Source: Neisseriaceae bacterium TC5R-5 (GTDB lineage: Bacteria > Pseudomonadota > Gammaproteobacteria > Burkholderiales > Chromobacteriaceae). Taken from it: a stretch of 48,926 bases of DNA. Positions 7,039 through 14,706 of this stretch are shown piece after piece. The notes under the pieces are model-generated. The model made no database searches and was not told the DNA's origin. It saw nothing but the letters and a program-made list of their open reading frames with translations. The position numbers and the translations under genes are program-made. How positions within the stretch are numbered: the stretch's first letter is position 1; every line of letters starts with the position of its first letter. The stretch covers positions 1-48,926 of the forward strand of contig JACCFC020000025.1 of NCBI GenBank assembly GCA_020830965.2. The letters run 5' to 3'.

Positions 7039-8214
7039 CTAAATTTTGATGTAGGCAGCAAGGGCGAGGTTGCGGGGGCGGGTTTCTGCTGCAACGCGCG
7101 GCGTACCATATGACCCTTGTGTGAGATAAGATCGGGTGATCCAGTTATCTCCGCTACCCACGACACAAGGGGTAACTTGTCCACCACCGGATTGTGCTGA
7201 GGTAATACCATGTAAGTGATCCTGGACACCAGATGCTCTAATCAAATCGCGGTTATGCCCTTGGAAGGCATCAAGCTGAGCAGAGCCAAACCCCCGCCCC
7301 ACATCCACACCACGACTATCGTCCCAAGCTCGGAAGAACTCACCACGAACGTCAAAAATACGAAAAGTGCCGTCACCATTGTCAGCACATACCACCGCCC
7401 CGGCCTGCCACGCACCCGGCGCTACCATCAGTCCGTTGTGCTGCGCCCAAGCGAACAGCGCCGGGTAGGTGTTCTTGGATAGGTTGCCGGTACGCGATCT
7501 GATATATCCGGCACGCGGTGTCGGCTGGGTGTCCAGCAGCACGCTACCGATTAAAACACTGGCGTAGCCTTTGTAAGTAGCCCCGTTAGCGTCAAACACC
7601 TGCCAGGTCAGCACGCTGTTGTAGTCATCGTGCCAGATCGGGCCGATGTCGCTGGTTGGCAGCACCTGGCCGGTCTTCAGGCGAGTCAGCCCGTCGCTAA
7701 TACCATATCCAGCCAATGTAGCGGCTTTATCCGCCTTAGCAGTAAGGTCGGCTTTAGTTGCTGCATCGGTGATGCCATACCCCGCCAGCGTCGTCGGCTT
7801 GCCCGTCGTGATCTTGCTCCAGTCCAAAGCCGGGAAATCATTCGCCTCCAGCGCCCGGCCTGCTGTTGCCCTGCCTTTGCTGTCTACGGTGATCACGCTA
7901 TAGCTGCCTGCTTTTACCGTGGTATTGGCCAGGGTGAGCTGTGCGCTAATGTCAGCACTGCCATCTAGTTTGAAGCTGAGGCCGGCATCGCCGCTGATCG
8001 TAATAGCCCGTGCTGTTTTCCACTTGGCGGCATTGTCCAGCGTGAGCTCCCCGCTCACCGCATCGTCGAGCTGCTTCTTTAAATAAGCGGTACGGTTGGC
8101 TAATTGCTTGCCTTGCAGGTTATCGATGCCATCCGGCCCGCCCAAGACCGGGTCAGAGGTTTCTAGCTGGTAAATACCCTGCTCCCACACAGGCTTTTCA
8201 GTCAAATTGGCCAT
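7039..8214 (-). CDS. tail fibre protein (P2 gpH-like)
   Basis: A 391-residue fibre. The N-terminus (MANLTEKPVWEQGIYQLE) is a baseplate-attachment type. The middle contains repeated segments AGYGITDAATKADLTAKADK and AATLAGYGISDGL, typical of fibre shafts. The C-terminus has FRIFDVRGEFFRAWDDSRG and ends TRPRNLALAAYIKI, as in P2-like and Mu-like fibre tips that bind surface polysaccharide. The stop of the gpI gene overlaps its start by one base. No second fibre gene or invertase is present, so there is no sign of host-range switching. Confidence 0.88.
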   Translation of the reverse strand: MANLTEKPVWEQGIYQLETSDPVLGGPDGIDNLQGKQLANRTAYLKKQLDDAVSGELTLDNAAKWKTARAITISGDAGLSFKLDGSADISAQLTLANTTVKAGSYSVITVDSKGRATAGRALEANDFPALDWSKITTGKPTTLAGYGITDAATKADLTAKADKAATLAGYGISDGLTRLKTGQVLPTSDIGPIWHDDYNSVLTWQVFDANGATYKGYASVLIGSVLLDTQPTPRAGYIRSRTGNLSKNTYPALFAWAQHNGLMVAPGAWQAGAVVCADNGDGTFRIFDVRGEFFRAWDDSRGVDVGRGFGSAQLDAFQGHNRDLIRASGVQDHLHGITSAQSGGGQVTPCVVGSGDNWITRSYLTQGSYGTPRVAAETRPRNLALAAYIKI

Positions 8215-8792
8215 TAGGCACTCCCTCGGTTGTATTGTTTATTGCGTTGAATGGCGCCGTTATGGCGGTTGGCCACGGCTTGGTACTCTAGGCTGGCCAG
8301 GTGGCAACGTGCTGGTGCATAGGCGGCCAGTAGTTGACGCAACTGCTCGGCTTGATCATTGGTTACTGGCGCTGACAGGATGACGCGGTAGACGGCCCAC
8401 TGCGTCGGGTCGCCATGCACATAGAGGCCATCTCGCTGAATGGCTCCATCGCGATCATTAGCGTTGAGTCCTTCAATCAGTGTCACCTCGCCCAGGCCCA
8501 GGCGACGAATTACTTCACGAATGGACCAGGGCGTCCCTTTATAGCGGTGTAGTTCAATGGCCCGGCGAATCAGCGCCCGGCGTGCGTCATCGGATTCGGC
8601 CAGCTCCCAGCCATCTCCTACTAGGCTGAATTGCTGCGCCAGGCTGGGCAAGGCGGAAGCGCTGACGGTATCGACTAGATAAACCAGCAAAGGCGACAAA
8701 TCGATGGCGCTAATCTGTGCGGCCAGTTTAGCCAGCATGCTAAAGCGCTCATCACTGGCCAAAGGTGGCGGCAGAAGTGTGGGTTCAGTCAT
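8214..8792 (-). CDS. tail protein I (baseplate periphery, P2 gpI-like)
   Basis: A P2 gpI family protein of 192 residues. I choose the start at 8792 (MTEPTLLPPPLASDERF): it has GGGGTGG upstream, and it overlaps the gpJ stop by 8 bases. The conserved core ALIRRAIELHRYKGTPWSIREV is recognisable, followed by a GLGEVTLIEG-type segment. It forms the baseplate wedge that links to the fibre. The order V-(cargo)-W-J-I-fibre-chaperone matches P2. Confidence 0.88.
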   Translation of the reverse strand: MTEPTLLPPPLASDERFSMLAKLAAQISAIDLSPLLVYLVDTVSASALPSLAQQFSLVGDGWELAESDDARRALIRRAIELHRYKGTPWSIREVIRRLGLGEVTLIEGLNANDRDGAIQRDGLYVHGDPTQWAVYRVILSAPVTNDQAEQLRQLLAAYAPARCHLASLEYQAVANRHNGAIQRNKQYNRGSA

Positions 8793-9891
8793 TGACCACC
8801 CCGGCAATACGAATGGTGATGCTCTGACAATCCGGCCACTCGTTTTCGGCCAGTGTGGTTAGTGCTGGCTGGTTCAGTTGCACCCGATAGACACCAGGTA
8901 ATTGCAAGGCAGCAATAATCTGGCTAGGCACTAAGTCACGCCCCAAGGCCATGGCGCGCCCGGTTTGATAGCGCTCGGCCTCAGCTAATGCCTGAACTTG
9001 CAGCATAGCCGCCTCGCTACCAGCGTAGAGCCATAAGTCGGCATCAATGCGGTAGGGAACCGCTACCGGGCTGGCGGCTTGCACCGTATCCGTCAACGGG
9101 CGCACCCGCTCATCGCTGCAGGTGGCCAGTACCAGCGCCAGAATAGCGTTGTCCGGCAAGCCGGTGGTGAGCAGCGGGTAAAGCCTGACCACGCCGGGCT
9201 TGGGCGTTAACACCGCCACATCAATAATGCTCTGATGGGCTTTGAGTGCATGAAAGCGGTAGGCCAGCCGACTGCCGGCATTAGAAAAAGACTCCGGCGC
9301 CAGCTTGATGCGCTCCCTTAGCCGTTCGTCTTCTTCATCATCAATGCCACCAGCAGTGGTGGTCGTGTTGGCCACGCTGATATCAAAGTCGCTTAGTTCG
9401 TCCACTAGGCTATTAATCTGCCCGGGCTGCCAGGCATTGCCGATGCTGCCAGCCTCCTCACAAGTGGCGCTGGCGTTCACTGACAATTGGCCAGCGGGCA
9501 AAATGGTATCGCTATCGGTGGCAAAGCTGACCACGCTATCGCCGCCCTCAACACGACTGCCAAGCGGTATTAAAAAATCCGTGGCCAACGCGGTTTCAAT
9601 ACTGAACTGCAGCGTCGTCTTGGCTGCCTGTGCCGGCAGGCGGGTGACGCCCAGCAATTCGCCTAGATAGTCCAGCATCGGGGCGCGGGCAAAGGCGAGG
9701 AGGTTTTGCTTGGCGGCTTCCTGGATACCGATACGTAGCAGCGTTTCGCGGTAGGCGATCACATCAATCAGTAGCCGCTCGGCTTGGGCCGGGTAGAGCG
9801 TTTTACCGCTCAGTTGCTCATACTGCGCCACCAACTGTGCGGTAATGGTTGCCGGGTCACGTTCGATAAATTGCGGTTCGGGCAGGCTCAT
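8785..9891 (-). CDS. baseplate wedge protein J (P2 gpJ-like)
   Basis: A 368-residue baseplate protein. The start MSLPEPQFIERDP at 9891 forms an ATGA overlap with the stop of gene W and is preferred over the longer frame beginning at 9936, which would run back through W. Family features include the N-terminal AERLLIDVIAYRETLLR helix and the ARAPMLDYLGELLGVTRLPAQ block. It belongs to the baseplate_J/gp47 family that builds the wedge with gpW and gpI. Confidence 0.9.
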   Translation of the reverse strand: MSLPEPQFIERDPATITAQLVAQYEQLSGKTLYPAQAERLLIDVIAYRETLLRIGIQEAAKQNLLAFARAPMLDYLGELLGVTRLPAQAAKTTLQFSIETALATDFLIPLGSRVEGGDSVVSFATDSDTILPAGQLSVNASATCEEAGSIGNAWQPGQINSLVDELSDFDISVANTTTTAGGIDDEEDERLRERIKLAPESFSNAGSRLAYRFHALKAHQSIIDVAVLTPKPGVVRLYPLLTTGLPDNAILALVLATCSDERVRPLTDTVQAASPVAVPYRIDADLWLYAGSEAAMLQVQALAEAERYQTGRAMALGRDLVPSQIIAALQLPGVYRVQLNQPALTTLAENEWPDCQSITIRIAGVVND

Positions 9892-10235
9892 AAGGTAAAC
9901 CCGGTTTCGTGCTGTACGCCATCGGCTAGCTTCCACTGTACGCGCAGGGTAATCTGCGAACCTTCAAGCAATGGCACCACCTTGACCAGCTCACAGCGCG
10001 GCTCCCATAAGCTGATGGCTTCGACGGCCTCACGTACCAGGTGCGGTAAAGCCTGATTAACCGGGTAATCCAGATAGCGCTGTAGGTGGGAACCAAAGTC
10101 CGGGCGGTGCGGGTCGCTGCCCTTGGGCGTAGCCAGAATGATGCGGATAGCCTGGTCAATATCGGCCTCGGCTTCGACCAGGTCAAAGCGGTGGAGAGCA
10201 GGTTGCCAGTGTAGAGAATTAGATAGCTGAGACAT
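9888..10235 (-). CDS. baseplate protein W (gp25-like)
   Basis: A 115-residue GPW/gp25 family baseplate protein with the conserved block DIDQAIRIILATPKGSDPHR and PDFGSHLQRYLDYP. It attaches the sheath to the baseplate. A degenerate copy of its first 100 bases lies at 11121-11249 beyond the DUF4145 gene. The intact copy here retains ATG and the full frame, so it is the functional gene. Confidence 0.92.
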   Translation of the reverse strand: MSQLSNSLHWQPALHRFDLVEAEADIDQAIRIILATPKGSDPHRPDFGSHLQRYLDYPVNQALPHLVREAVEAISLWEPRCELVKVVPLLEGSQITLRVQWKLADGVQHETGFTL

Positions 10236-10315
10236 GCGGCTATAGTGCCGAATATCCGTGCCATGCGATATTAATGCGGGTTAAAATGCAGAAGTCATTG
10301 ATAAGGAGCGATTTA

Positions 10316-11041
10316 ATGCGTTTTGTGCCACCGAAGTTTCAGACAGAAGCTTTCACTTGCCCACATTGTCAGGCGTATTCGCAGATGTGCTGGTCTGAGT
10401 TAATAAGACTCAGCGGTACCAACCAGGAAAATTTGATCGATATAATAACTGGTTTTTATATTGCACGATGTGCACACTGTAACGAATCCTCTGTATGGAA
10501 GGTAGATGCAACATTGAGGCAGTTACAAACTGCCCGTATAAATAGAAGTAACGGACGTCCTTACGGTAATGACCCTTCGTATAGCAAAATATACCCTTTC
10601 GACTCATTTGCTCCTCTACCGAACCCAGACCTTCCCGAAGACTGTATAGATGACTATAAGGAAGCCAGCAACATTGTCGTACTCTCCCCTCGTGGGGCGG
10701 CTGCGCTACTGCGCTTGGTTGTAGAAAAGCTTTGTAAACAACTTGGTGATCCGTCAAAAAACATCGATCAAAATATTGCTTTGCTTGTACAAAAGGGGCT
10801 GCCAACAACAATACAACAAGCTTTAGATTCTGTACGTGTTATTGGTAGTGCAGCAGTTCATCCCAACATTATGGATATTAAGGACGATCAGGCAACCGTT
10901 ATGACCTTATTTAAACTGGTCAATATCATTGTCGAAAAAATGATTACAGAGCCCAAAGAAATTAATGCCATCTTTGAAAGCCTTCCTGAATCAAGAATAG
11001 AAAATATTGCCAAGAGGGACAAATCCAAGCAAGCTGATTAA
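10316..11041 (+). CDS. DUF4145-type cargo protein with N-terminal zinc ribbon
   Basis: A 241-residue protein on the strand opposite to the late genes, hence a moron. I choose ATG 10316, which has AAGGAG seven bases upstream, over an earlier ATG at 10274. The N-terminus carries CPHC and CAHC pairs (zinc ribbon). The C-terminal half is of DUF4145 type: EASNIVVLSPRGAAALLRLV, then KGLPTTIQQALDSVRVIG and a GSAAVHP motif. DUF4145 proteins often occur near restriction systems and prophage defence genes, but their activity is not established. It is more AT-rich than its neighbours and was inserted between V and W. Its TAA overlaps the stop of the fossil V' copy. A superinfection-exclusion role is an inference. 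Confidence 0.75.
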   Translation: MRFVPPKFQTEAFTCPHCQAYSQMCWSELIRLSGTNQENLIDIITGFYIARCAHCNESSVWKVDATLRQLQTARINRSNGRPYGNDPSYSKIYPFDSFAPLPNPDLPEDCIDDYKEASNIVVLSPRGAAALLRLVVEKLCKQLGDPSKNIDQNIALLVQKGLPTTIQQALDSVRVIGSAAVHPNIMDIKDDQATVMTLFKLVNIIVEKMITEPKEINAIFESLPESRIENIAKRDKSKQAD

Positions 11042-11120
11042 TGACTATGATGATTCGAATTGCCACCCGCATCCATCAGCATTGATATTGCCCTCCACCG
11101 CAATATTTCCGGTAATCGTG
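11038..11120 (-). pseudogene. V' : duplicated 3' end of baseplate gene V
   Basis: This stretch copies 11806-11891 closely: the last codons, including the HHSH-stop end, are identical, followed by CCTCCACCGCAATATTTCCG on the plus strand, with one 12-base deletion. It has no start and encodes only a fragment. It abuts the W' fragment at about 11120, the reverse of the normal V-then-W order. Confidence 0.85.
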
Positions 11121-11249
11121 GTGCGAGTCGTTGCTCTTGGGAGCGCAAAGAATGATGCGGATAGCCTGGTCAATATCGGCCTAGACTTTGATCAGCTCCA
11201 AGTGGTGTAGAGCCGCTTACCAGTGTGGGGAATTGGATAGCTGGGTCAC
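11121..11249 (-). pseudogene. W' : duplicated 5' end of baseplate gene W
   Basis: This stretch is a diverged copy of 10114-10235, the first third of gene W; shared runs include ATGATGCGGATAGCCTGGTC. Its start codon has become GTG (11249) and codon 11 is a stop. Upstream sequence to about 11300 also resembles the W upstream region. It is a remnant, not a gene. Confidence 0.85.
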
Positions 11250-11305
11250 AGGGCTACCGTAGGGCGATGCCCTGCTAGGGAATATTAAAGAGAGTTAAAG
11301 CTTAT

Positions 11306-11791
11306 TTACTTTTTTCCATGCTGAGCGTTTTGTAGTAACTCAAAAAGCGTAGGTTTAATTTTCTTTTGTAATTCTTGCGCTATTTGTAAGTTACATTTTT
11401 GCATTTCTCGCTCTTTCAAATCTTGATCTTGATAGTTCACCCGGTTTAAATCAGCCACATCAAAACATGCAAAATAATATTTCTTAATATCCTCAGCCAG
11501 CGATGTGGGTAGATAAAGCTCGGCATTCGAAATGGAATCATTAAACTTTGTAACTTCACATAGCTCTGCTTTGGCCCACCTGCTATCCATGTGTTGCGCT
11601 AATTTGCTAAATTGGTCGTATATCTCCTTTTTGGGGCTAAAAAGACTGATCTCATTGGCTCTATTTGCTGCCGTCCATGTCATGTACGAAAAAATGGCAG
11701 AGCCGAGAGATACAACAGCAGCTCCGATGGCAATTACATCCGAAACTGTACTTCCAAATGAAGGCATGCTTGAAACGCATATATTTATCAT
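11306..11791 (-). CDS. small membrane-anchored cargo protein
   Basis: A 161-residue protein of unknown family. Residues 20-40 (VIAIGAAVVSLGSAIFSYMTW) form one membrane helix near the N-terminus. The rest is a soluble, charged, helical domain (KKEIYDQFSKLAQHMDSRW, then LAEDIKKYYFACFDVADLN). It is AT-rich compared with the tail genes. It lies between baseplate gene V, 14 bases away, and the W' fossil, so it entered as cargo. An inner-membrane location with a cytoplasmic domain would suit superinfection exclusion or toxin-like function; neither can be shown from sequence. Confidence 0.65.
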   Translation of the reverse strand: MINICVSSMPSFGSTVSDVIAIGAAVVSLGSAIFSYMTWTAANRANEISLFSPKKEIYDQFSKLAQHMDSRWAKAELCEVTKFNDSISNAELYLPTSLAEDIKKYYFACFDVADLNRVNYQDQDLKEREMQKCNLQIAQELQKKIKPTLFELLQNAQHGKK

Positions 11792-11805
11792 TTTGCAAAA
11801 ACCCT

Positions 11806-12417
11806 TTAATGACTATGATGATTCGAATTGCCACCCGCATCCATCACGCTGCCGGTGGCCTTGATATTACCCTCCACCGCAATATTTCCGGTAATCGCCG
11901 CCGAAGCCCCCGCGCCACCTGAGCCCGCCATACCACCCTTATAGGTCAGCTTGCCATTAACCAGCAGATTGCCAGTCGCTTCAGTGTCCGGCGCATCAAT
12001 GATCACCTTGCCACCTGCTTTCAGCACAATGTCTGCGCTGGCTGCCACCAAGACCTTAGCCACACCCGACACCGTCAGCACCTGGCTACCCCGATCATAT
12101 TCCAGCAAAGCGCCGTCTTTAAAACGGATGCTGAATTTATTAGGGTCGCTAATTGGTGGGGTATCCGCGCTGGAATACACCGCGCCCAGGATCACGCCAT
12201 CCTCGCCACGGGCGTCCAGCAGCACCGCTACCTGTTCGCCGTTATCGTAGGTCCAGCAGCATTGGTCGGCCTGGGTTTTCGGAAAAACCATCGGCAGCCA
12301 CATGGTGCGCATATTGTCGAAGTCGGGCAGCCGCACGCGGGCAAAGCCGGGCCGACTGGCGCTGACCGTGCCGTACTTGATGGTGGCACCGAATTCGTCC
12401 AGCGTTTCATGGTTCAT
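11806..12417 (-). CDS. baseplate assembly protein V (central spike)
   Basis: A 203-residue gpV/gp45-type spike protein. The N-terminal OB-fold has VSASRPGFARVRLPDFDN, and DARGEDGVILGAVYSSAD follows. The C-terminal beta-helix has repeated segments (KAGGKVIIDAPD, GNLLVNGKLTYKGG, GNIAVEGNIKATGSV). It ends NSNHHSH, a His-rich tip likely to bind iron, as in other phage spikes. Its ATG overlaps the stop of gene D. The 3' end is duplicated at 11038-11120. Confidence 0.92.
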   Translation of the reverse strand: MNHETLDEFGATIKYGTVSASRPGFARVRLPDFDNMRTMWLPMVFPKTQADQCCWTYDNGEQVAVLLDARGEDGVILGAVYSSADTPPISDPNKFSIRFKDGALLEYDRGSQVLTVSGVAKVLVAASADIVLKAGGKVIIDAPDTEATGNLLVNGKLTYKGGMAGSGGAGASAAITGNIAVEGNIKATGSVMDAGGNSNHHSH

Positions 12418-13607
12418 TTTTTCTTTCCTTTTTGTGGGCTAGTCCCAACAAGCTGTACCTGACCATCTTTCACGCCGTAGACCTTCAAACCACCAGCGCC
12501 GCTTTTCTTCTTGCTGCTAGCTGTTTTGCCCTTTTGCGGTAGCGCGACCCGCTTCACTTCCAGCTCGGTGCTATAGCCGCTACTACGCTCCAGCCGGTGG
12601 CGCGCTGATTCAATCAGGTATTTGCCAGACAACTGGCCGCAGCCGAGCAGCTGTACGGTATTGCCGGCGACCAGCTTGGGGTTGCCCATCAGTGTTAGCG
12701 TGCCGCCAGTCTGTTGCAGATTAGACCGGTTAAGCGCGGCCTTGGCCTTGGTTTGTGCGGTGGCTTTCGAGCCGGAGCGGGTGGCCAGTTTTAAAGTATC
12801 GCCGCTACTGGCTTGGCCTGAGCGTGGCTTGCTGGTCTGAGTGCTTTGGCCAACTTGCGTAACTTCGCCACCTTTTACACCATACACCACCAGCTTCTTG
12901 GTCTTGGGGTTGTGGTACTTCACCTTGGCTTGCTGGTAAACGTCCTTAATCTTGTCACGCAGGCTAAGGCTTTTCAGGTCAGTAAGCTTGATGGTGGCCA
13001 CCACATCGTTTTCATGCAGATTAGTCAGCTCGGTAAAGACCAGTTTGTTGCCAACAATCTTGAACGCATAGCCATATTCACGCCCCAAGCGAGTCAGAAA
13101 GGCCACGTCGCGCTCCTGGTACTGTGTAACGCGGTCAATGGCAATACTACGTATCTTGCCGGTCAGCACTAGGTGGTTACGCTTGGCAATACGTTGTGCA
13201 ATGGCGGCTAGGGTGGTGTTTTCGTAGGCGCGGCCAACGCGGGTGCGAACTGTGGATTTGATGCCCGTGGCCAGCGCGCGGATCGTCACTGTCGACGGTG
13301 GCTGGGCAAATTCGATTTCGTCTATTTCAAAAGCGCCACAAGGCAGCAAGGGGGCCTGGTCATAGCCAATCTTCAGTGACAGACTATCGCCCTTGCCGGG
13401 GTACCAGGCACGCAGCCAGCGGCCATCGGCATCTTCCAGTTGCACCTCCAGTTCGTCCGACTGGCCGGACAGATAATCGGTGTAGGTCACCGATAGCACA
13501 TAAGGCGTGATGTCATTGGTGATGTTCTTCTGGCCATAAGACAAAACGAATACTGGGTGGGCTACCTTGGCCACCGTCGTGGGCAGCCCGGTGCTTAGCG
13601 TAACCAT
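12414..13607 (-). CDS. late control protein D / baseplate hub
   Basis: A 397-residue GPD-family protein, the gp27-like baseplate hub of P2 and Mu-like phages. It shows PVFVLSYGQKNITNDITPYV near the N-terminus, LEDADGRWLRAWYPGKGD, and the domain around ALATGIKSTVRTRVGRAYEN. A basic, Ser/Lys-rich C-terminus (GKTASSKKKSG, SPQKGKKK) is longer than usual. The KVYGVKDGQVQLVG segment near the end repeats an internal KLVVYGVKGGEVTQVG, so there is a small internal duplication. It overlaps gene X by 13 bases. Confidence 0.9.
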   Translation of the reverse strand: MVTLSTGLPTTVAKVAHPVFVLSYGQKNITNDITPYVLSVTYTDYLSGQSDELEVQLEDADGRWLRAWYPGKGDSLSLKIGYDQAPLLPCGAFEIDEIEFAQPPSTVTIRALATGIKSTVRTRVGRAYENTTLAAIAQRIAKRNHLVLTGKIRSIAIDRVTQYQERDVAFLTRLGREYGYAFKIVGNKLVFTELTNLHENDVVATIKLTDLKSLSLRDKIKDVYQQAKVKYHNPKTKKLVVYGVKGGEVTQVGQSTQTSKPRSGQASSGDTLKLATRSGSKATAQTKAKAALNRSNLQQTGGTLTLMGNPKLVAGNTVQLLGCGQLSGKYLIESARHRLERSSGYSTELEVKRVALPQKGKTASSKKKSGAGGLKVYGVKDGQVQLVGTSPQKGKKK

Positions 13608-13801
13608 GGCGGCAACGCCTCCTCTAAATCTTGTGCGGCAATCACCGGGATGGATAGCATCAGCCCACCGGCTAAGTGGGTACCGAGCGGCACATGCGGG
13701 TTAGCCACAATGATGCGCTCGTATTGCAGCGCGTCGCCGTAGTAGCGGTGAGCGAGTTGGTCCCAGCGTTCGCCGGCGGTGCTGATATGGGTCAGAAACA
13801 T
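13595..13801 (-). CDS. tail protein X (LysM-like)
   Basis: A 68-residue P2 gpX family protein, a LysM-like module: GERWDQLAHRYYGDALQYER followed by IIVANPHVP. It lies between gpU-like and D genes, overlapping D by 13 bases and the upstream gene by one base, as in P2-type tail operons. It acts in tail or baseplate assembly, possibly at the hub. Confidence 0.88.
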   Translation of the reverse strand: MFLTHISTAGERWDQLAHRYYGDALQYERIIVANPHVPLGTHLAGGLMLSIPVIAAQDLEEALPPWLR

Positions 13802-14706
13802 TACAGCCCCCTGGTAATGACTTGGCCAGCCAGCTTGCTGATGCTGGGCGCGACCGACTCCAGCACACTGGCGGCGCTGGCTAATTGCCCAGCCAGCGAA
13901 TCCAGGCGGCCAGTAATGTTGCCAACATTTACCGCGGACAGCGTGCCTTGTGCCTGGCGTATCGTGCCCAGCGCATTATCACCGGCGCGCAGTACCTTGA
14001 CCGCTTCCGGCAATTGTCCGCTCAGGCTGGCCAAGGTGGGTGAGAGTGCTTCCAGCGGCTTGGCGATCTGCCCGATACCTTGCAGCAACGATGGCGCCTG
14101 TCCTAGCGCGGCCAGCGGGTTGGCGCGCAGATTCTGCGCCAGGCGTACCGCGTCCACGGCGACCCGCATGGCCGCCTGCGCCTGATTGGCATAGCTCACC
14201 ACCTGACGGATACCTTGATGCACAGAATTAATCGTGCTGCTCAGGCCGCTGTTGAGACTGGCAGGGAGAACTTTCGCTCCGGCGGGTGGCTGTTTCGCTT
14301 CTATCGCTGGCGGCGCTAAGGGGTTCTGCTTGTCGCCAACGAATTCACGCAAGGTCAGGCTGGCTTCCAGCGCCAGCAGCGTGCCGGCCTGGTCAGTCTG
14401 CTTGCTGCTGGCTTGTACCTCGGTCAGTACAAACCAGCCTTTGTAATCACCATTACCCAGTACCAGCGCCATCGCCTGATGGGCTTCCTTGGCGGTTTTA
14501 AGGCGTAGTAATTCTTGTTCCGGGTCGCAGAACTGGCTATGGAACGATAGCTGAATGGTGATTTCGTCCAGCTTGTCGCCTATCCATTGCAAGCGGGGTT
14601 TGCCCTCAATCAGCGCATGCTCGGCAAAGTCAGCGCCAAACTGTGACTCGAAGCCGTCAAAGTAGGTGATCAGTTGAAATTCAATATCGCCAAGTAGGGC
14701 AAACAT
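13801..14706 (-). CDS. tail protein U-like, extended
   Basis: A 301-residue protein whose first 125 residues resemble the P2 gpU family (MFALLGDIEFQLITYFDGF; LQWIGDKLDEITIQLSFH; GDYKGWFVLTEV). P2 gpU is about half this length. Here a Pro/Ala-rich linker leads to a helical, low-complexity C-terminal half (ALSPTLASLSGQLPEAVKVL). The extension is seen in some Mu-like phages. Its start overlaps the tape-measure stop by one base. Role: tail terminator or completion. Confidence 0.82.
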   Translation of the reverse strand: MFALLGDIEFQLITYFDGFESQFGADFAEHALIEGKPRLQWIGDKLDEITIQLSFHSQFCDPEQELLRLKTAKEAHQAMALVLGNGDYKGWFVLTEVQASSKQTDQAGTLLALEASLTLREFVGDKQNPLAPPAIEAKQPPAGAKVLPASLNSGLSSTINSVHQGIRQVVSYANQAQAAMRVAVDAVRLAQNLRANPLAALGQAPSLLQGIGQIAKPLEALSPTLASLSGQLPEAVKVLRAGDNALGTIRQAQGTLSAVNVGNITGRLDSLAGQLASAASVLESVAPSISKLAGQVITRGL

